Both the position numbers and the translations under genes were made by a program. Below are positions 16,407 through 24,283 of a stretch of 39,225 bases of DNA, one piece after another (the stretch's first letter is position 1; each line of letters begins with the position of its first letter). The stretch spans positions 1 to 39,225 of the forward strand of contig DHVZ01000011.1 in assembly GCA_002412925.1 (NCBI GenBank). Reading direction: 5' to 3'. Source of the DNA: Anaerolineales bacterium UBA5195. Lineage in GTDB: Bacteria > Chloroflexota > Anaerolineae > Anaerolineales > Villigracilaceae. The notes beneath the pieces were generated by a model. That model was not told where the DNA came from and made no database searches. It saw only the letters and a list, made by a program, of their open reading frames with translations.

Positions 16407-17780
16407 TTAGTGTTTGCGTGGCGTTCGGGTGGGGGTCATGTAACCCCAGGGAGAAGGGGTGGCAGTCAGGCGTCGCGGCGGGATCGAGAAGACGAACTCG
16501 ATATTTGTGTCAAGTTCGTTGATCGAACTTTCGGGGTTGATGACCTGGTAAAAGGTGACGCCTTCTTTCATGGGAACAAGTTTGCCTTTAGAATCGACCA
16601 GTTGGATCGGCTGGTTGACCTGGTCTCGCATCCATCTGGCCTTGAGCATGCGCCCGTTGCGGAACAAGTAGGCTTCACCCGAGCCATTCAGGGAAATATC
16701 GAAGACCTGGTCTTCACGGTCGAACTCATTGTTGAAAAGATGCGGCACCACCAGGATGATGACATTATCGGCAGTAAGTTGCGCGCCGGTCAGGTTGTCA
16801 ATATGCGGGGTGTAGAGTTCGCCTTGCATAAAACCGGTGGCATCCCGGGCGTCGGAAAAGCGTTTGTAACCCTGCCGGGCGGGGTCATATTCCCAGTAGT
16901 TGTAGCTGGAAGTGGAGTAGTGGGTATAGATCCGGTTGATGGCAGGCAGGGTGGGCGGGTAAAGGATGGGCGCGAACAGGGCGGCGCGCAGATCCTGATG
17001 GCTGTTATCTGAAAGTTTGGGGCCAACGCCGGCAGTATCGACAAACAGGCGAATTTCGGCGTTTTTGTTGCTGTTTCCACATAGCGGGGGGCAGGTGTCG
17101 GGGCGCTCGAGGAAAAGCAGCGGCTTTAGATCGCTCTCCTCCAGGTGTTTTTGAACCCGTTTATCGGCGTAGCCATAAACCAGCGAGGCATGATACATGC
17201 GCATGATGTGTTCATCGAAATAACGTCCGGAGCGCACTGGCCCGGCGCGTTCCGCATCTTGTGAGTAATAGACAGCGATAAAACGGGTCAGGTAATCTTC
17301 GATGTAATATTCATAAACCACATCTGCCCGGCTGAGACCAGCTTGGACGGCCCGCACCATCTCGCGGGGGAAGGAACTGATTTTGACTGCTACTGGGCGG
17401 CGGTTCAACATCTCTGGGTTGGCGGGCTTCAGCCCTGTTAACGGATCGAAATCTGCCGGGAGGGTCGAAGAGTATTGGATGATTTCCAGCGTGGCGCCGA
17501 ATGTGGGCGTTGGGGTGGTCGGAATGTCTGTTGCGAATCGGGCCGTGGCAGAAGGGAGAAAAATGATCGCCCGGTCTTTTGGGGACGGGGTTGGAACCAG
17601 GGCTAATGGGCTGGGAGTAGCTGCATTTGGTAATTCCCCGGTTGAAGGGCTTTGACCATCCGTGCCCAGCCCGGCAATCAAGTTCGGGCTGGCGAAGGCC
17701 CAGGTGACCATTCCGCCGCACAGGAGGATGATAATTCCCCAGATCACCAGCACGAGGGTTTTAAGCCGTAAAGCGTTCAT
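16407..17780 (-). CDS. DUF3048 domain-containing exported protein (YerB-like)
   Basis: A 457-residue protein with an N-terminal hydrophobic anchor or signal (about 9-32, LVLVIWGIIILLCGGMVTWAF) and a Pro/Ser/Thr-rich linker. The DUF3048 domain starts near residue 112: DPLTGLKPANPEMLNRRPVAVKI, SRADVVYEYYIEDYLTRFIAVYYSQDAERAGPVRSGRYFDE. Its later half includes NVIILVVPHLFN and the KLVPMKEGVTFYQVINP end region. YerB-like proteins are extracytoplasmic and of unknown function; an envelope role is usually assumed. It is the first gene of the DUF3048-SRAP-MFS unit and is divergent from the antiporter-like module, sharing a 52-base promoter region. Confidence 0.85.
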   Translation of the reverse strand: MNALRLKTLVLVIWGIIILLCGGMVTWAFASPNLIAGLGTDGQSPSTGELPNAATPSPLALVPTPSPKDRAIIFLPSATARFATDIPTTPTPTFGATLEIIQYSSTLPADFDPLTGLKPANPEMLNRRPVAVKISSFPREMVRAVQAGLSRADVVYEYYIEDYLTRFIAVYYSQDAERAGPVRSGRYFDEHIMRMYHASLVYGYADKRVQKHLEESDLKPLLFLERPDTCPPLCGNSNKNAEIRLFVDTAGVGPKLSDNSHQDLRAALFAPILYPPTLPAINRIYTHYSTSSYNYWEYDPARQGYKRFSDARDATGFMQGELYTPHIDNLTGAQLTADNVIILVVPHLFNNEFDREDQVFDISLNGSGEAYLFRNGRMLKARWMRDQVNQPIQLVDSKGKLVPMKEGVTFYQVINPESSINELDTNIEFVFSIPPRRLTATPSPWGYMTPTRTPRKH

Positions 17781-17787
17781 CGCGGGG

Positions 17788-17823
17788 ATTATACCGCTTT
17801 ACAACCGACAAACCTGATAAAAT
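17788..17823. promoter_or_regulatory. Overlapping divergent promoters
   Basis: In the 52 bases between two divergent genes there is a minus-strand TATAAT (plus 17788-17793) for the DUF3048 gene and a plus-strand extended -10, TGATAAAAT (17815-17823), for the antiporter-like module. The plus start would fall at about 17830, so the ATG at 17833 has almost no leader and no ribosome site. Confidence 0.5.
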
Positions 17824-17832
17824 ACGTTACCC

Positions 17833-19401
17833 ATGCTCGTGCTATTGAGTTTGCTCCTTCCCATCCTGGCCGCCGCGATCCTGGTGGTCTTGCGCCTGTC
17901 CCGGCCATCTGCCTCATTTACCTGGCTGGCCGCGACTTTGGGCGTTTTGTTGGCGTGGGCCAGCATTTTTTTCTGGCAGATCGATTTACCTCAGCGCCTT
18001 TTCCCCGGCAATTGGACGACCCTCTTCCTTTTTACCGTTTCCCCTGAATTCCTGGCCGACCAATCTGCCTGGCTATATGCTTTGAGTCTGGCTGCCTTGG
18101 CCGGGGCGGTCGTGCTCACCTCCCCGGCGCGCGTACCCGCTGAAAGCCCGGCCTCCTGGGCTGCGACATTGATCCTCATGGCGCTGGCATTGCTTTCTGT
18201 CCTGGCAGATAATCCGTTGGCGCTGGTATTGGTCTGGACCGCGATTGACCTGGCCGAATTACTCAATACTTTGCGCACCTCAAACTCACCTTCTTTGAGT
18301 GAACGAGCGGTCATCTCATTCTCCATTCGGGCCGCCGGGACGGGGATTGTCTTGTGGGCCAGCGTAGTCAGCGCGATGAATGGGCGGGTGTTTTTGTTTG
18401 AGGAGACGCCTGTTCAAATCGGCATCTTCTTGCTGGTGGCGGTTGGTTTGCGCCTGGGTGTCCTGCCCCTGCATCTTCCTTACCGCAGTGAGCCGGTTCT
18501 ACGGCGCGGGTTTGGAACCAGCCTGCGATTGACATCTGCCGCGACCGGCCTGGTTCTGCTGGCGCGCCTGCCAGCCTCAGCCGTGGAGGCGCGTTTTATC
18601 CCCTACCTGCTGGGATTTGTCGCCCTGGCTGCGCTCTATAGCGCCTGGAAGTGGTTGTCGGCCTCGGACGAACTCAGCGGTCGTCCATATTGGATTATTG
18701 GAATGAGCGCGCTCTCGCTGGCTGCGGCTTTACGGGGTAATTCTGCGGGAAGCGCAGCCTGGGGTGCAGCGTTGATCTTGTTTGGCGGAATTTCGTTCCT
18801 TTATTCTGCCAGGCAGGTCTGGTTGACAAGAATTTTGGCTGCGCTGGGAATCCTGCTCCTGGGGCTGCCATTTACCCTGACCGCTTCAGGCTGGCTCGGC
18901 GAATTTCCCCTGCCTGGGTTGTTCTGGCCCCTTTTCCTGGTTGCGCATGTCATGCTGGCCGCAGGCTACGCCCGCCATTTATTTCGTGATGGCGAGACAA
19001 CCTTTGCCGGGTTGCCTCGCTGGGCGCAGGCCGCCTACCCGATGGGGTTGGGCATCCTGGTTGTAACGCTGTTGGTTTCCGGCCTGTGGGGCTGGCCCGG
19101 CGCCCTGCAGATAGGCGCTTGGATTGTTGCGTTGATCTTGGTCATTCTGGCAGGCCTGGCAGTGTTTTCCGTATTCCGATTCGGGAGCTTCGTTCCTCCT
19201 CAAGCGCCCTTGCCTGCTGAAAATCATCCGCCCCCCGGGTTTGCCGTGGTTCAGGATGCCCTGGCGGGCGTTTTGTGGCGGATTTATCGTATCACTGGCC
19301 GGTTGTTCACATATGCAGCGAACCTGCTTGAGGGCGATGGCGGCCTGCTCTGGACCTTGTTGCTGCTGGTTCTATTCGTTTCCCTGTTGCGAGAGCGTTA
19401 A
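17833..19401 (+). CDS. Antiporter-like (NuoN/HyfB-like) membrane protein
   Basis: A 522-residue protein with about 14 hydrophobic segments and the proton-conducting antiporter fold of complex I and hydrogenase-4. E142 in WTAIDLAELLNTL corresponds to the TM5 glutamate. The TM7 block LRLGVLPLHLPYRSEP aligns with the family (K)xxxxPxHxxxP pattern, but the usual Lys is Arg (R207); H214 is kept. The C-terminal end is another hydrophobic segment after a Pro-rich loop. Its stop overlaps the next gene's start (TAATG). No redox subunit (NuoH-, 51-kDa-, NiFe-type) lies nearby. It could translocate protons or Na+, or be a non-pumping relic. The start looks nearly leaderless. Confidence 0.65.
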   Translation: MLVLLSLLLPILAAAILVVLRLSRPSASFTWLAATLGVLLAWASIFFWQIDLPQRLFPGNWTTLFLFTVSPEFLADQSAWLYALSLAALAGAVVLTSPARVPAESPASWAATLILMALALLSVLADNPLALVLVWTAIDLAELLNTLRTSNSPSLSERAVISFSIRAAGTGIVLWASVVSAMNGRVFLFEETPVQIGIFLLVAVGLRLGVLPLHLPYRSEPVLRRGFGTSLRLTSAATGLVLLARLPASAVEARFIPYLLGFVALAALYSAWKWLSASDELSGRPYWIIGMSALSLAAALRGNSAGSAAWGAALILFGGISFLYSARQVWLTRILAALGILLLGLPFTLTASGWLGEFPLPGLFWPLFLVAHVMLAAGYARHLFRDGETTFAGLPRWAQAAYPMGLGILVVTLLVSGLWGWPGALQIGAWIVALILVILAGLAVFSVFRFGSFVPPQAPLPAENHPPPGFAVVQDALAGVLWRIYRITGRLFTYAANLLEGDGGLLWTLLLLVLFVSLLRER

Positions 19402-19991
19402 TGTCTGCCGTCTTATTATGGGTTGCCGCGTTGTTACTGGCTGTCACCTCGGTCGGATTGCTCCTTAGCCGTGATTGGCGTTGGAGTCTTGGCTTGTTAG
19501 CCATTCAATACTTTGCCGCTTCCTGGCTTGTCTACCAGCACTGGCCGCTGACCATGTCTGCCGCCAAACTGGTTACAGGTTGGATGGCGGCTGCCGTCCT
19601 GGGAATAACCCAACTGGGTATTAAAAATAACCCTGCTGCGGAAACCTCCTGGCCTGAGGGCCGTCTCTTTCGTATTTTTGCTGCCGTTTTATTCCTGGTT
19701 GCCGTTTCGGCTGCGGCAAACAGGCTGACCGATTGGCTGCCAGACGCGGGTATGCCGTCCATCTGGGGATCCCTGGTGCTGATTGGCCTGGGATTATTAC
19801 ATCTTGGCATGACCCTTCATCCATTAAAAGTTATCCTGGGGTTGCTGACGACCCTGCTCGGATTCGAAGTGCTTTATTCAGCGGTTGAAAACTCCATCCT
19901 GGTGGCGAGCTTGCTGGCGGTGGTGACGTTGGGATTGGCGCTAACCGGGTCTTACTTGCTGACTCTCGATTCTGCGGGGGATTCCGAATGA
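19401..19991 (+). CDS. HyfE/NuoK-like membrane protein
   Basis: A 196-residue protein with about six hydrophobic segments. The C-terminal half (LKVILGLLTTLLGFEVLYSAVE) resembles NuoK and HyfE around their buried glutamates. The length is close to HyfE (about 216) rather than NuoK (about 100). Its position between two large antiporter-like subunits, with TAATG and ATGA overlaps on either side, is the same as hyfE before hyfF. Homology is weak by eye, so the call rests largely on context and topology. Confidence 0.5.
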   Translation: MSAVLLWVAALLLAVTSVGLLLSRDWRWSLGLLAIQYFAASWLVYQHWPLTMSAAKLVTGWMAAAVLGITQLGIKNNPAAETSWPEGRLFRIFAAVLFLVAVSAAANRLTDWLPDAGMPSIWGSLVLIGLGLLHLGMTLHPLKVILGLLTTLLGFEVLYSAVENSILVASLLAVVTLGLALTGSYLLTLDSAGDSE

Positions 19992-21388
19992 CGGCCCCAG
20001 CTATCTGGATTATTTTTCCCCTGGTCTTTGCCGTGTTTTTGCTCATTTTACCGCGTGAACGCTGGATTACTTTGCTGGGTGCGGCGTTCTGCCTTTTACT
20101 GGCCTGGCTAGCGTTTTGGCTTCCGCCAGATACAGCCCAGCGTTTTGGCCCCATCTCGGTGCGGATTGATGCGACCCTGCGCCTGTTTGGCCGTCAAATC
20201 AGCCTGACTTCCGCAGATCAGACGGTGCTCATCCTGGTTTACAGCGTTGCCTCCTTCTGGTTCTTTGGAACCCTGGCTGCGGGGAACGCGCGCAGGATTA
20301 TCCCGTTGGGATTGGCGATAGTCGCGCTGTTGGTTGCATCGTTAGCCGTCCAACCATTTTTATTTGCAGCCCTGATCATCGAAGTGGCGGTTTTGCTTTC
20401 TGTGCCAATGTTGGCCGAACCAGGTCAAAAACCGGGCCGGGGGTTGCTCCGTTTTCTCATCTATCAGACCTTGGCCATGCCTTTTATCTTGTTTGCCGGG
20501 TTCCTGCTCTCAGGCGTGGAAGCTGGCCCCGCCGATTTGGCACTGATTGCCCAGGCGGCGCTTTTGCTGGCCCTTGGGTTTGCCTTTTTGCTTTCCATCT
20601 TTCCCCTCTATACCTGGATACCCTTGCTGGCTGAAGAAGCGCTGCCTTATACGGTTGGCTTTGTCCTGATCATCTTTCCCACATTCAGTCTCATCTTTGG
20701 GTTGAACTTCATCGACCGTTATTCCTGGTTGCGAGATTCTCCTGGTCTATTGGCAGGCATCCGCTTCGTAGGTCTGTTAATGGTGGTCAGCGCCGGGTTA
20801 TGGGCGGCCTTCCAGCGCCACTTTGGACGAATCTTTGCTTATGCCGCCGTTGCCGAGACGGGCATCTCATTATTAGCCTTGAGCCTGCCAGACCAGCGCA
20901 TTGGTTTGCAGGTCTTCTTCTACTTGCTGGTTCCGCGCGCGCTCGCTTTTGGGGTCTGGACGATTTCGATCACAATCTTGAAAAAACAGGCCCCGGAGCT
21001 TACATTTGTCACCTCACAAGGCCTGGCTCGTCAGTTTCCATTGGCTGTGATCGGAATGTTTTTAGCCAACCTGGCCCTGGCCGGGACGCCGCTTTTTGCC
21101 AGTTTCCCTGTCCGCCAGGTGTTATGGGAAGCGCTGGCTGTCCAATCTCTTCCCGCCGCCATCTTGCTCGGCGTGGCCAGCCTGGGTTTATGGATTGGCG
21201 CGTTACGTTCCCTGGCTGTTCTGTCGATGGCTCCCCAAAATACAAAATGGGAGGCCCGCGAAACATGGAGCCAGCGCCTGTTGATCGGGCTTGGTTTGCT
21301 GGCCTTGTTTGTTTTCGGCTTATTCCCTCAGTGGGCGCAGCCCCTGCTCGCCAGCTTGCCTGCGATGTTCGAGCATCTGGGTAAATGA
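19988..21388 (+). CDS. Antiporter-like (NuoN/HyfF-like) membrane protein
   Basis: A 466-residue polytopic protein (about 13-14 helices) of the same family as the gene at 17833. E132 in AALIIEVAVLLSVPML matches the TM5 glutamate (NuoN E133 in E. coli). The TM7 block FAFLLSIFPLYTWIPLLAEEALP matches KxxxxPxHxW, but the Lys is Leu (L201) and the His is Tyr (Y208). Loss of this charge is not expected in a working pump half-channel. Further family-like segments follow: FQRHFGRIFAYAAVAETGISLLAL and LALAGTPLFASFPVRQVL. The start overlaps the previous stop (ATGA), so the three genes are coupled. Confidence 0.65.
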   Translation: MTAPAIWIIFPLVFAVFLLILPRERWITLLGAAFCLLLAWLAFWLPPDTAQRFGPISVRIDATLRLFGRQISLTSADQTVLILVYSVASFWFFGTLAAGNARRIIPLGLAIVALLVASLAVQPFLFAALIIEVAVLLSVPMLAEPGQKPGRGLLRFLIYQTLAMPFILFAGFLLSGVEAGPADLALIAQAALLLALGFAFLLSIFPLYTWIPLLAEEALPYTVGFVLIIFPTFSLIFGLNFIDRYSWLRDSPGLLAGIRFVGLLMVVSAGLWAAFQRHFGRIFAYAAVAETGISLLALSLPDQRIGLQVFFYLLVPRALAFGVWTISITILKKQAPELTFVTSQGLARQFPLAVIGMFLANLALAGTPLFASFPVRQVLWEALAVQSLPAAILLGVASLGLWIGALRSLAVLSMAPQNTKWEARETWSQRLLIGLGLLALFVFGLFPQWAQPLLASLPAMFEHLGK

Positions 21389-21412
21389 ACTCTTTTTCAG
21401 GTGGAACAAGTC

Positions 21413-22858
21413 ATGCCAGTCAATGATTTGACCGACGCAAAGAAATACTCGCCCCTGGATAGGGCCGGGCTGGTCGTGTTTTTGCTGGGGACTGCCATCT
21501 ATTCGTATGTCCTGGCATTCCACTATGATTGGTTGCGCAGCATCCCGGGTTGGTTCTTCTTCAGGAAAGACAACCTGGACCATCCCTACCAGTATTCCTA
21601 TCTTTTCCTGATGCTGGTGTTTGCGCTCGTTGTCGTTTTTGCCGTTTTCAAATTAACCAGGCGGCCCCTTTGGGCGCTTCCCCTGGTGATTGCAGTGTTG
21701 TTTTTCCTGCAAATTGGATTTGGTTTTGTTCAAGGCCATGGATTCGAGTCGATCCGCGTTAAATATGCCCGGGCCGCGGTCAGCGAAGAACTCCAGACAG
21801 TCTGCCAGGCGCGTGAAAACCTGCTGGAATCCATTCGCAATTATGATGCCCTCTATGGCGAAGATTTCTGGCTGGGAACCAAGCCCCCCGGATTTTTCTC
21901 TTTTTACGCGCTCCTCAGGGCTGGGGTGGGGCTTTTCAGGCCTGCTGTGATGAACGACGCGCAAGCCTGTTTTATCACCCTGACGAAGAATTTTGCCTAT
22001 TTCCTGCCATTGTTTGCCACGCTTTTATTGATTCCGCTTTACTTCATCCAAAAACAAATCACTTCACAGCCAACCCCTTTCATCTCAGCGCTGGTTTACA
22101 TTTCTGCCCCCAGCGTTATCTTGATGACCTTGCTGATCGATCAATTTCTGTTTCCCCTGCTTTTTACCGTTTTCCTGCTGCTCCTGGCGATGATGATAAC
22201 CCGGCAGTCGCTGCTATCTGCCTTCCTGGCCGGGTGTCTGGCCTACCTGCTGGTTTTTGTGAGTTTTTCCCTGCTGCCGATCTTCGGGTTGACGGTCATC
22301 TGGCTCTTCGTCGATTACTGGATCAACCGCCCAAACCGGAAGCTCAGCAGGATCTTGCTCCTCCTGGTGGTTTTTTTCGGCGGAGTTTTGCTGGCTGCCC
22401 TGCTCACCTGGTGGTTGACTGGTTACAACCCGATTGTGCGCTACCAGCTTGCTTTTGAAAGACACCGCGAGATCAAGCAATTCGCGTTTTCTGCGCAGTG
22501 GATCCTGCAATATACCTTCCTTAACCACGTCGATTTCATGCTCTGGACAGGTTTCGGCCTGCTTTTCCTGTTTTATGTTTCATCGGCGCGCGCTTTTGCT
22601 TTGTTTTTTCAGGGCAAGGCCAGCACCTATGATGGCTTTCGGATTGCTTTTTTCCTGACCTTTCTCGTCCTTAACCTAATTGGCCAGACGAAGAGCGAAG
22701 TTGGCCGCCTGTGGGTTTTCCTCCTGCCGGGCTTCGCCTTGGTGGTTTTCCCTGAAAGCCTGAAGTTACTCAAGAATCCCCTGCACAGCCTGCAATTGTT
22801 TTTCATCACGCAGATGTGGAGCGTTTTCCTCGTTTTTTATTATATTCACTTCCCGTAA
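21413..22858 (+). CDS. GT-C type (PMT_2/ArnT-like) membrane glycosyltransferase, putative
   Basis: A polytopic protein of 481 residues with about 11 hydrophobic segments. An extracytoplasmic block GEDFWLGTKPPGFFSFYALL carries the KPPG motif common in ArnT/PMT_2-type transferases, which move sugars from polyprenyl-phosphate donors to lipid or protein acceptors outside the membrane. ATG 21413 is preferred to GTG 21401 because AGGTGG lies 8 bases before it. It begins 25 bases after the antiporter-like module and may be co-transcribed. No acceptor can be named. A 37-bp repeat and the promoter of the next gene follow. Confidence 0.5.
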   Translation: MPVNDLTDAKKYSPLDRAGLVVFLLGTAIYSYVLAFHYDWLRSIPGWFFFRKDNLDHPYQYSYLFLMLVFALVVVFAVFKLTRRPLWALPLVIAVLFFLQIGFGFVQGHGFESIRVKYARAAVSEELQTVCQARENLLESIRNYDALYGEDFWLGTKPPGFFSFYALLRAGVGLFRPAVMNDAQACFITLTKNFAYFLPLFATLLLIPLYFIQKQITSQPTPFISALVYISAPSVILMTLLIDQFLFPLLFTVFLLLLAMMITRQSLLSAFLAGCLAYLLVFVSFSLLPIFGLTVIWLFVDYWINRPNRKLSRILLLLVVFFGGVLLAALLTWWLTGYNPIVRYQLAFERHREIKQFAFSAQWILQYTFLNHVDFMLWTGFGLLFLFYVSSARAFALFFQGKASTYDGFRIAFFLTFLVLNLIGQTKSEVGRLWVFLLPGFALVVFPESLKLLKNPLHSLQLFFITQMWSVFLVFYYIHFP

Positions 22859-22888
22859 ATTGCTTTTTCTTCCCATGCATTTGATCAA

Positions 22889-22925
22889 TACTTCACGAAA
22901 GCTGAAAGAATTTTCGATTTTGGGT
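22889..22925 (+). repeat. Dispersed 37-bp intergenic repeat, copy 1
   Basis: The sequence TACTTCACGAAA (22889-22900) then GCTGAAAGA and CGATTTTGGGT recurs at 29919 and 39177 on the same strand, each time after a plus-strand gene. It is followed by a CCACGCAGAGG...CAAAG tract and by the TATAAT at 22981. Confidence 0.75.
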
Positions 22926-22980
22926 CTTGCCACGCAGAGGCCCAAAGAGCCAAAAAAAGGAAATATGTGGCCGTGACGGG

Positions 22981-22986
22981 TATAAT
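22981..22986 (+). promoter_or_regulatory. -10 box of the coiled-coil gene
   Basis: A perfect TATAAT preceded by a sequence that recurs before the lipoprotein gene at 30059: an A7-8 tract, then a TATG-like segment and CGTGA(C/A)GGG directly before the hexamer. There is no standard -35. Transcription from here (about 22993) supports the internal start at 23023. Confidence 0.6.
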
Positions 22987-23022
22987 CAATTCAACTTAAA
23001 TTCCCCCCTGGAGAAATACCCC

Positions 23023-24210
23023 ATGGAAATTGAAGATCTCGCCAAAAAGCTGGAATGGCTTGAAAGAGAACATCGCAAAGACCACGCTACCATTGCTGAG
23101 TTACAGGAAAAGCTGGTCAGTTCTGATGGTAATTATGGCCTGCTGCAAAATCAACTCAGGGAACTAAATTTAGACCTTTCACGTTTTACAGCCACAGCTG
23201 CCCGGCTCGACCAGTTCGACAAGATGGTTTCCCAGTACCGCGCAGAGATCACCAAATCGATCGATGAGATGGAAAAACGCCGCTCCAAGCAGGAGCACGC
23301 AGTCGAAGACCGCCGACGCATTGAAATTGATAACATTAATAAATCCCTGGTCGAAGTCCGCAACTCCCTTGATCTACTTCAGGAGTTGCGCCGCGGCTTG
23401 CAGACCCGCGTGGAAGAAGATGCCCGCCTCGGGCGCTCGATCGCCGAGATCGAGAAAAAAATTGCTGATAATTCCCGGACCGAGGATGATATTCGCCGCA
23501 GCGTGCGTCTGTTGGATGAGTCTCGCAAAAACGACCTCAAACACCTGGCTGACACACAGGGCGAAATAGCCGCCATCCGCAAACGCGCCGAAGATGCCCG
23601 TGAAAGGGCAGAGCTTAATGCTGATGCCCTGCGCCAACTCGATGGACGGATCAATGAATTGCTCGCCTCCGAAACCGACCGCCGCCAGGCGCAGATGAGT
23701 TTCATCGAACAGCAAAACATGACCCAGGTCGACCGCGACCGCATCTGGAATGAGATCCAGACCCGTTTCGAAAATTTCAGTCGGCAGACCGCCAATCTTG
23801 ACCAGCAGTTAGTCACTTTGGAAGAGACCCAGCGCTCGGTCAAACGCTCACAGGATGCTTTTGACGATATCAACACCCGTCTCGAGCGCCGGATCAACGA
23901 AATTACGGAAATCCAGCGTCTGGCTGAAGACCGTTTCCGCCAGGAATGGGTCACCTTCAGAGCCGATGACCAGAAGCGCTGGACAAATTACTCCCTGACC
24001 CAGGATGAGCTGGTCAAAGATATCCGCCTGGAGTTGGAAAAGCTCAACCAGCGGATCGCCGCTCTCGACGATGTTTCCCAATCCCTGCAAGACCTGGTCC
24101 AGCAGACCAGCGAAACCACCGAAATCCAGCTCCAAGAATTGATGAACTGGGCGCACGAATTCCTGACCAATTACGGGCGGATTATGGGCCGTACCCAGTC
24201 ATCGCGCTAA
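23023..24210 (+). CDS. Coiled-coil protein of unknown function
   Basis: A 395-residue soluble protein, almost wholly helical and rich in Glu, Arg, Lys and Gln in heptad patterns. It starts IEDLAKKLEWLEREHRKDHATIAELQEKL. No catalytic or transmembrane segment is visible. Leucines are spaced as in long parallel coiled coils, and the C-terminal stretch LQDLVQQTSETTEIQLQELMNWAHEF is less charged. I chose ATG 23023 because GGAG lies 9 bases ahead and the -10 at 22981 falls inside any longer reading. It lies 73 bases before selB, with a hairpin between; the two may share a transcript. It could be a scaffold or SMC-like helper; no function is claimed. Confidence 0.7.
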   Translation: MEIEDLAKKLEWLEREHRKDHATIAELQEKLVSSDGNYGLLQNQLRELNLDLSRFTATAARLDQFDKMVSQYRAEITKSIDEMEKRRSKQEHAVEDRRRIEIDNINKSLVEVRNSLDLLQELRRGLQTRVEEDARLGRSIAEIEKKIADNSRTEDDIRRSVRLLDESRKNDLKHLADTQGEIAAIRKRAEDARERAELNADALRQLDGRINELLASETDRRQAQMSFIEQQNMTQVDRDRIWNEIQTRFENFSRQTANLDQQLVTLEETQRSVKRSQDAFDDINTRLERRINEITEIQRLAEDRFRQEWVTFRADDQKRWTNYSLTQDELVKDIRLELEKLNQRIAALDDVSQSLQDLVQQTSETTEIQLQELMNWAHEFLTNYGRIMGRTQSSR

Positions 24211-24233
24211 TCCTGCCAATCAAGATGTGCCAA

Positions 24234-24270
24234 GCAACACGCAATACGCCCAAGCCGTATTGCGTGTTGC
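24234..24270 (+). promoter_or_regulatory. Perfect hairpin directly ahead of selB
   Basis: A 15-bp perfect stem GCAACACGCAATACG (24234-24248) / (24256-24270) with a 7-base loop. It ends three bases before the selB ribosome site AAAGGAAG (24273-24280). There is no T run, so it does not look like a terminator. It may tune selB translation, as the SECIS-like element of E. coli selAB does, or be a dispersed palindrome. Confidence 0.6.
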
Positions 24271-24283
24271 GTAAAGGAAGACT

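Noticed and set aside
22927..23022. Longer N-terminus for the coiled-coil protein
   Set aside because: The extension covers repeat sequence and the TATAAT box and has no ribosome site; ATG 23023 has one.
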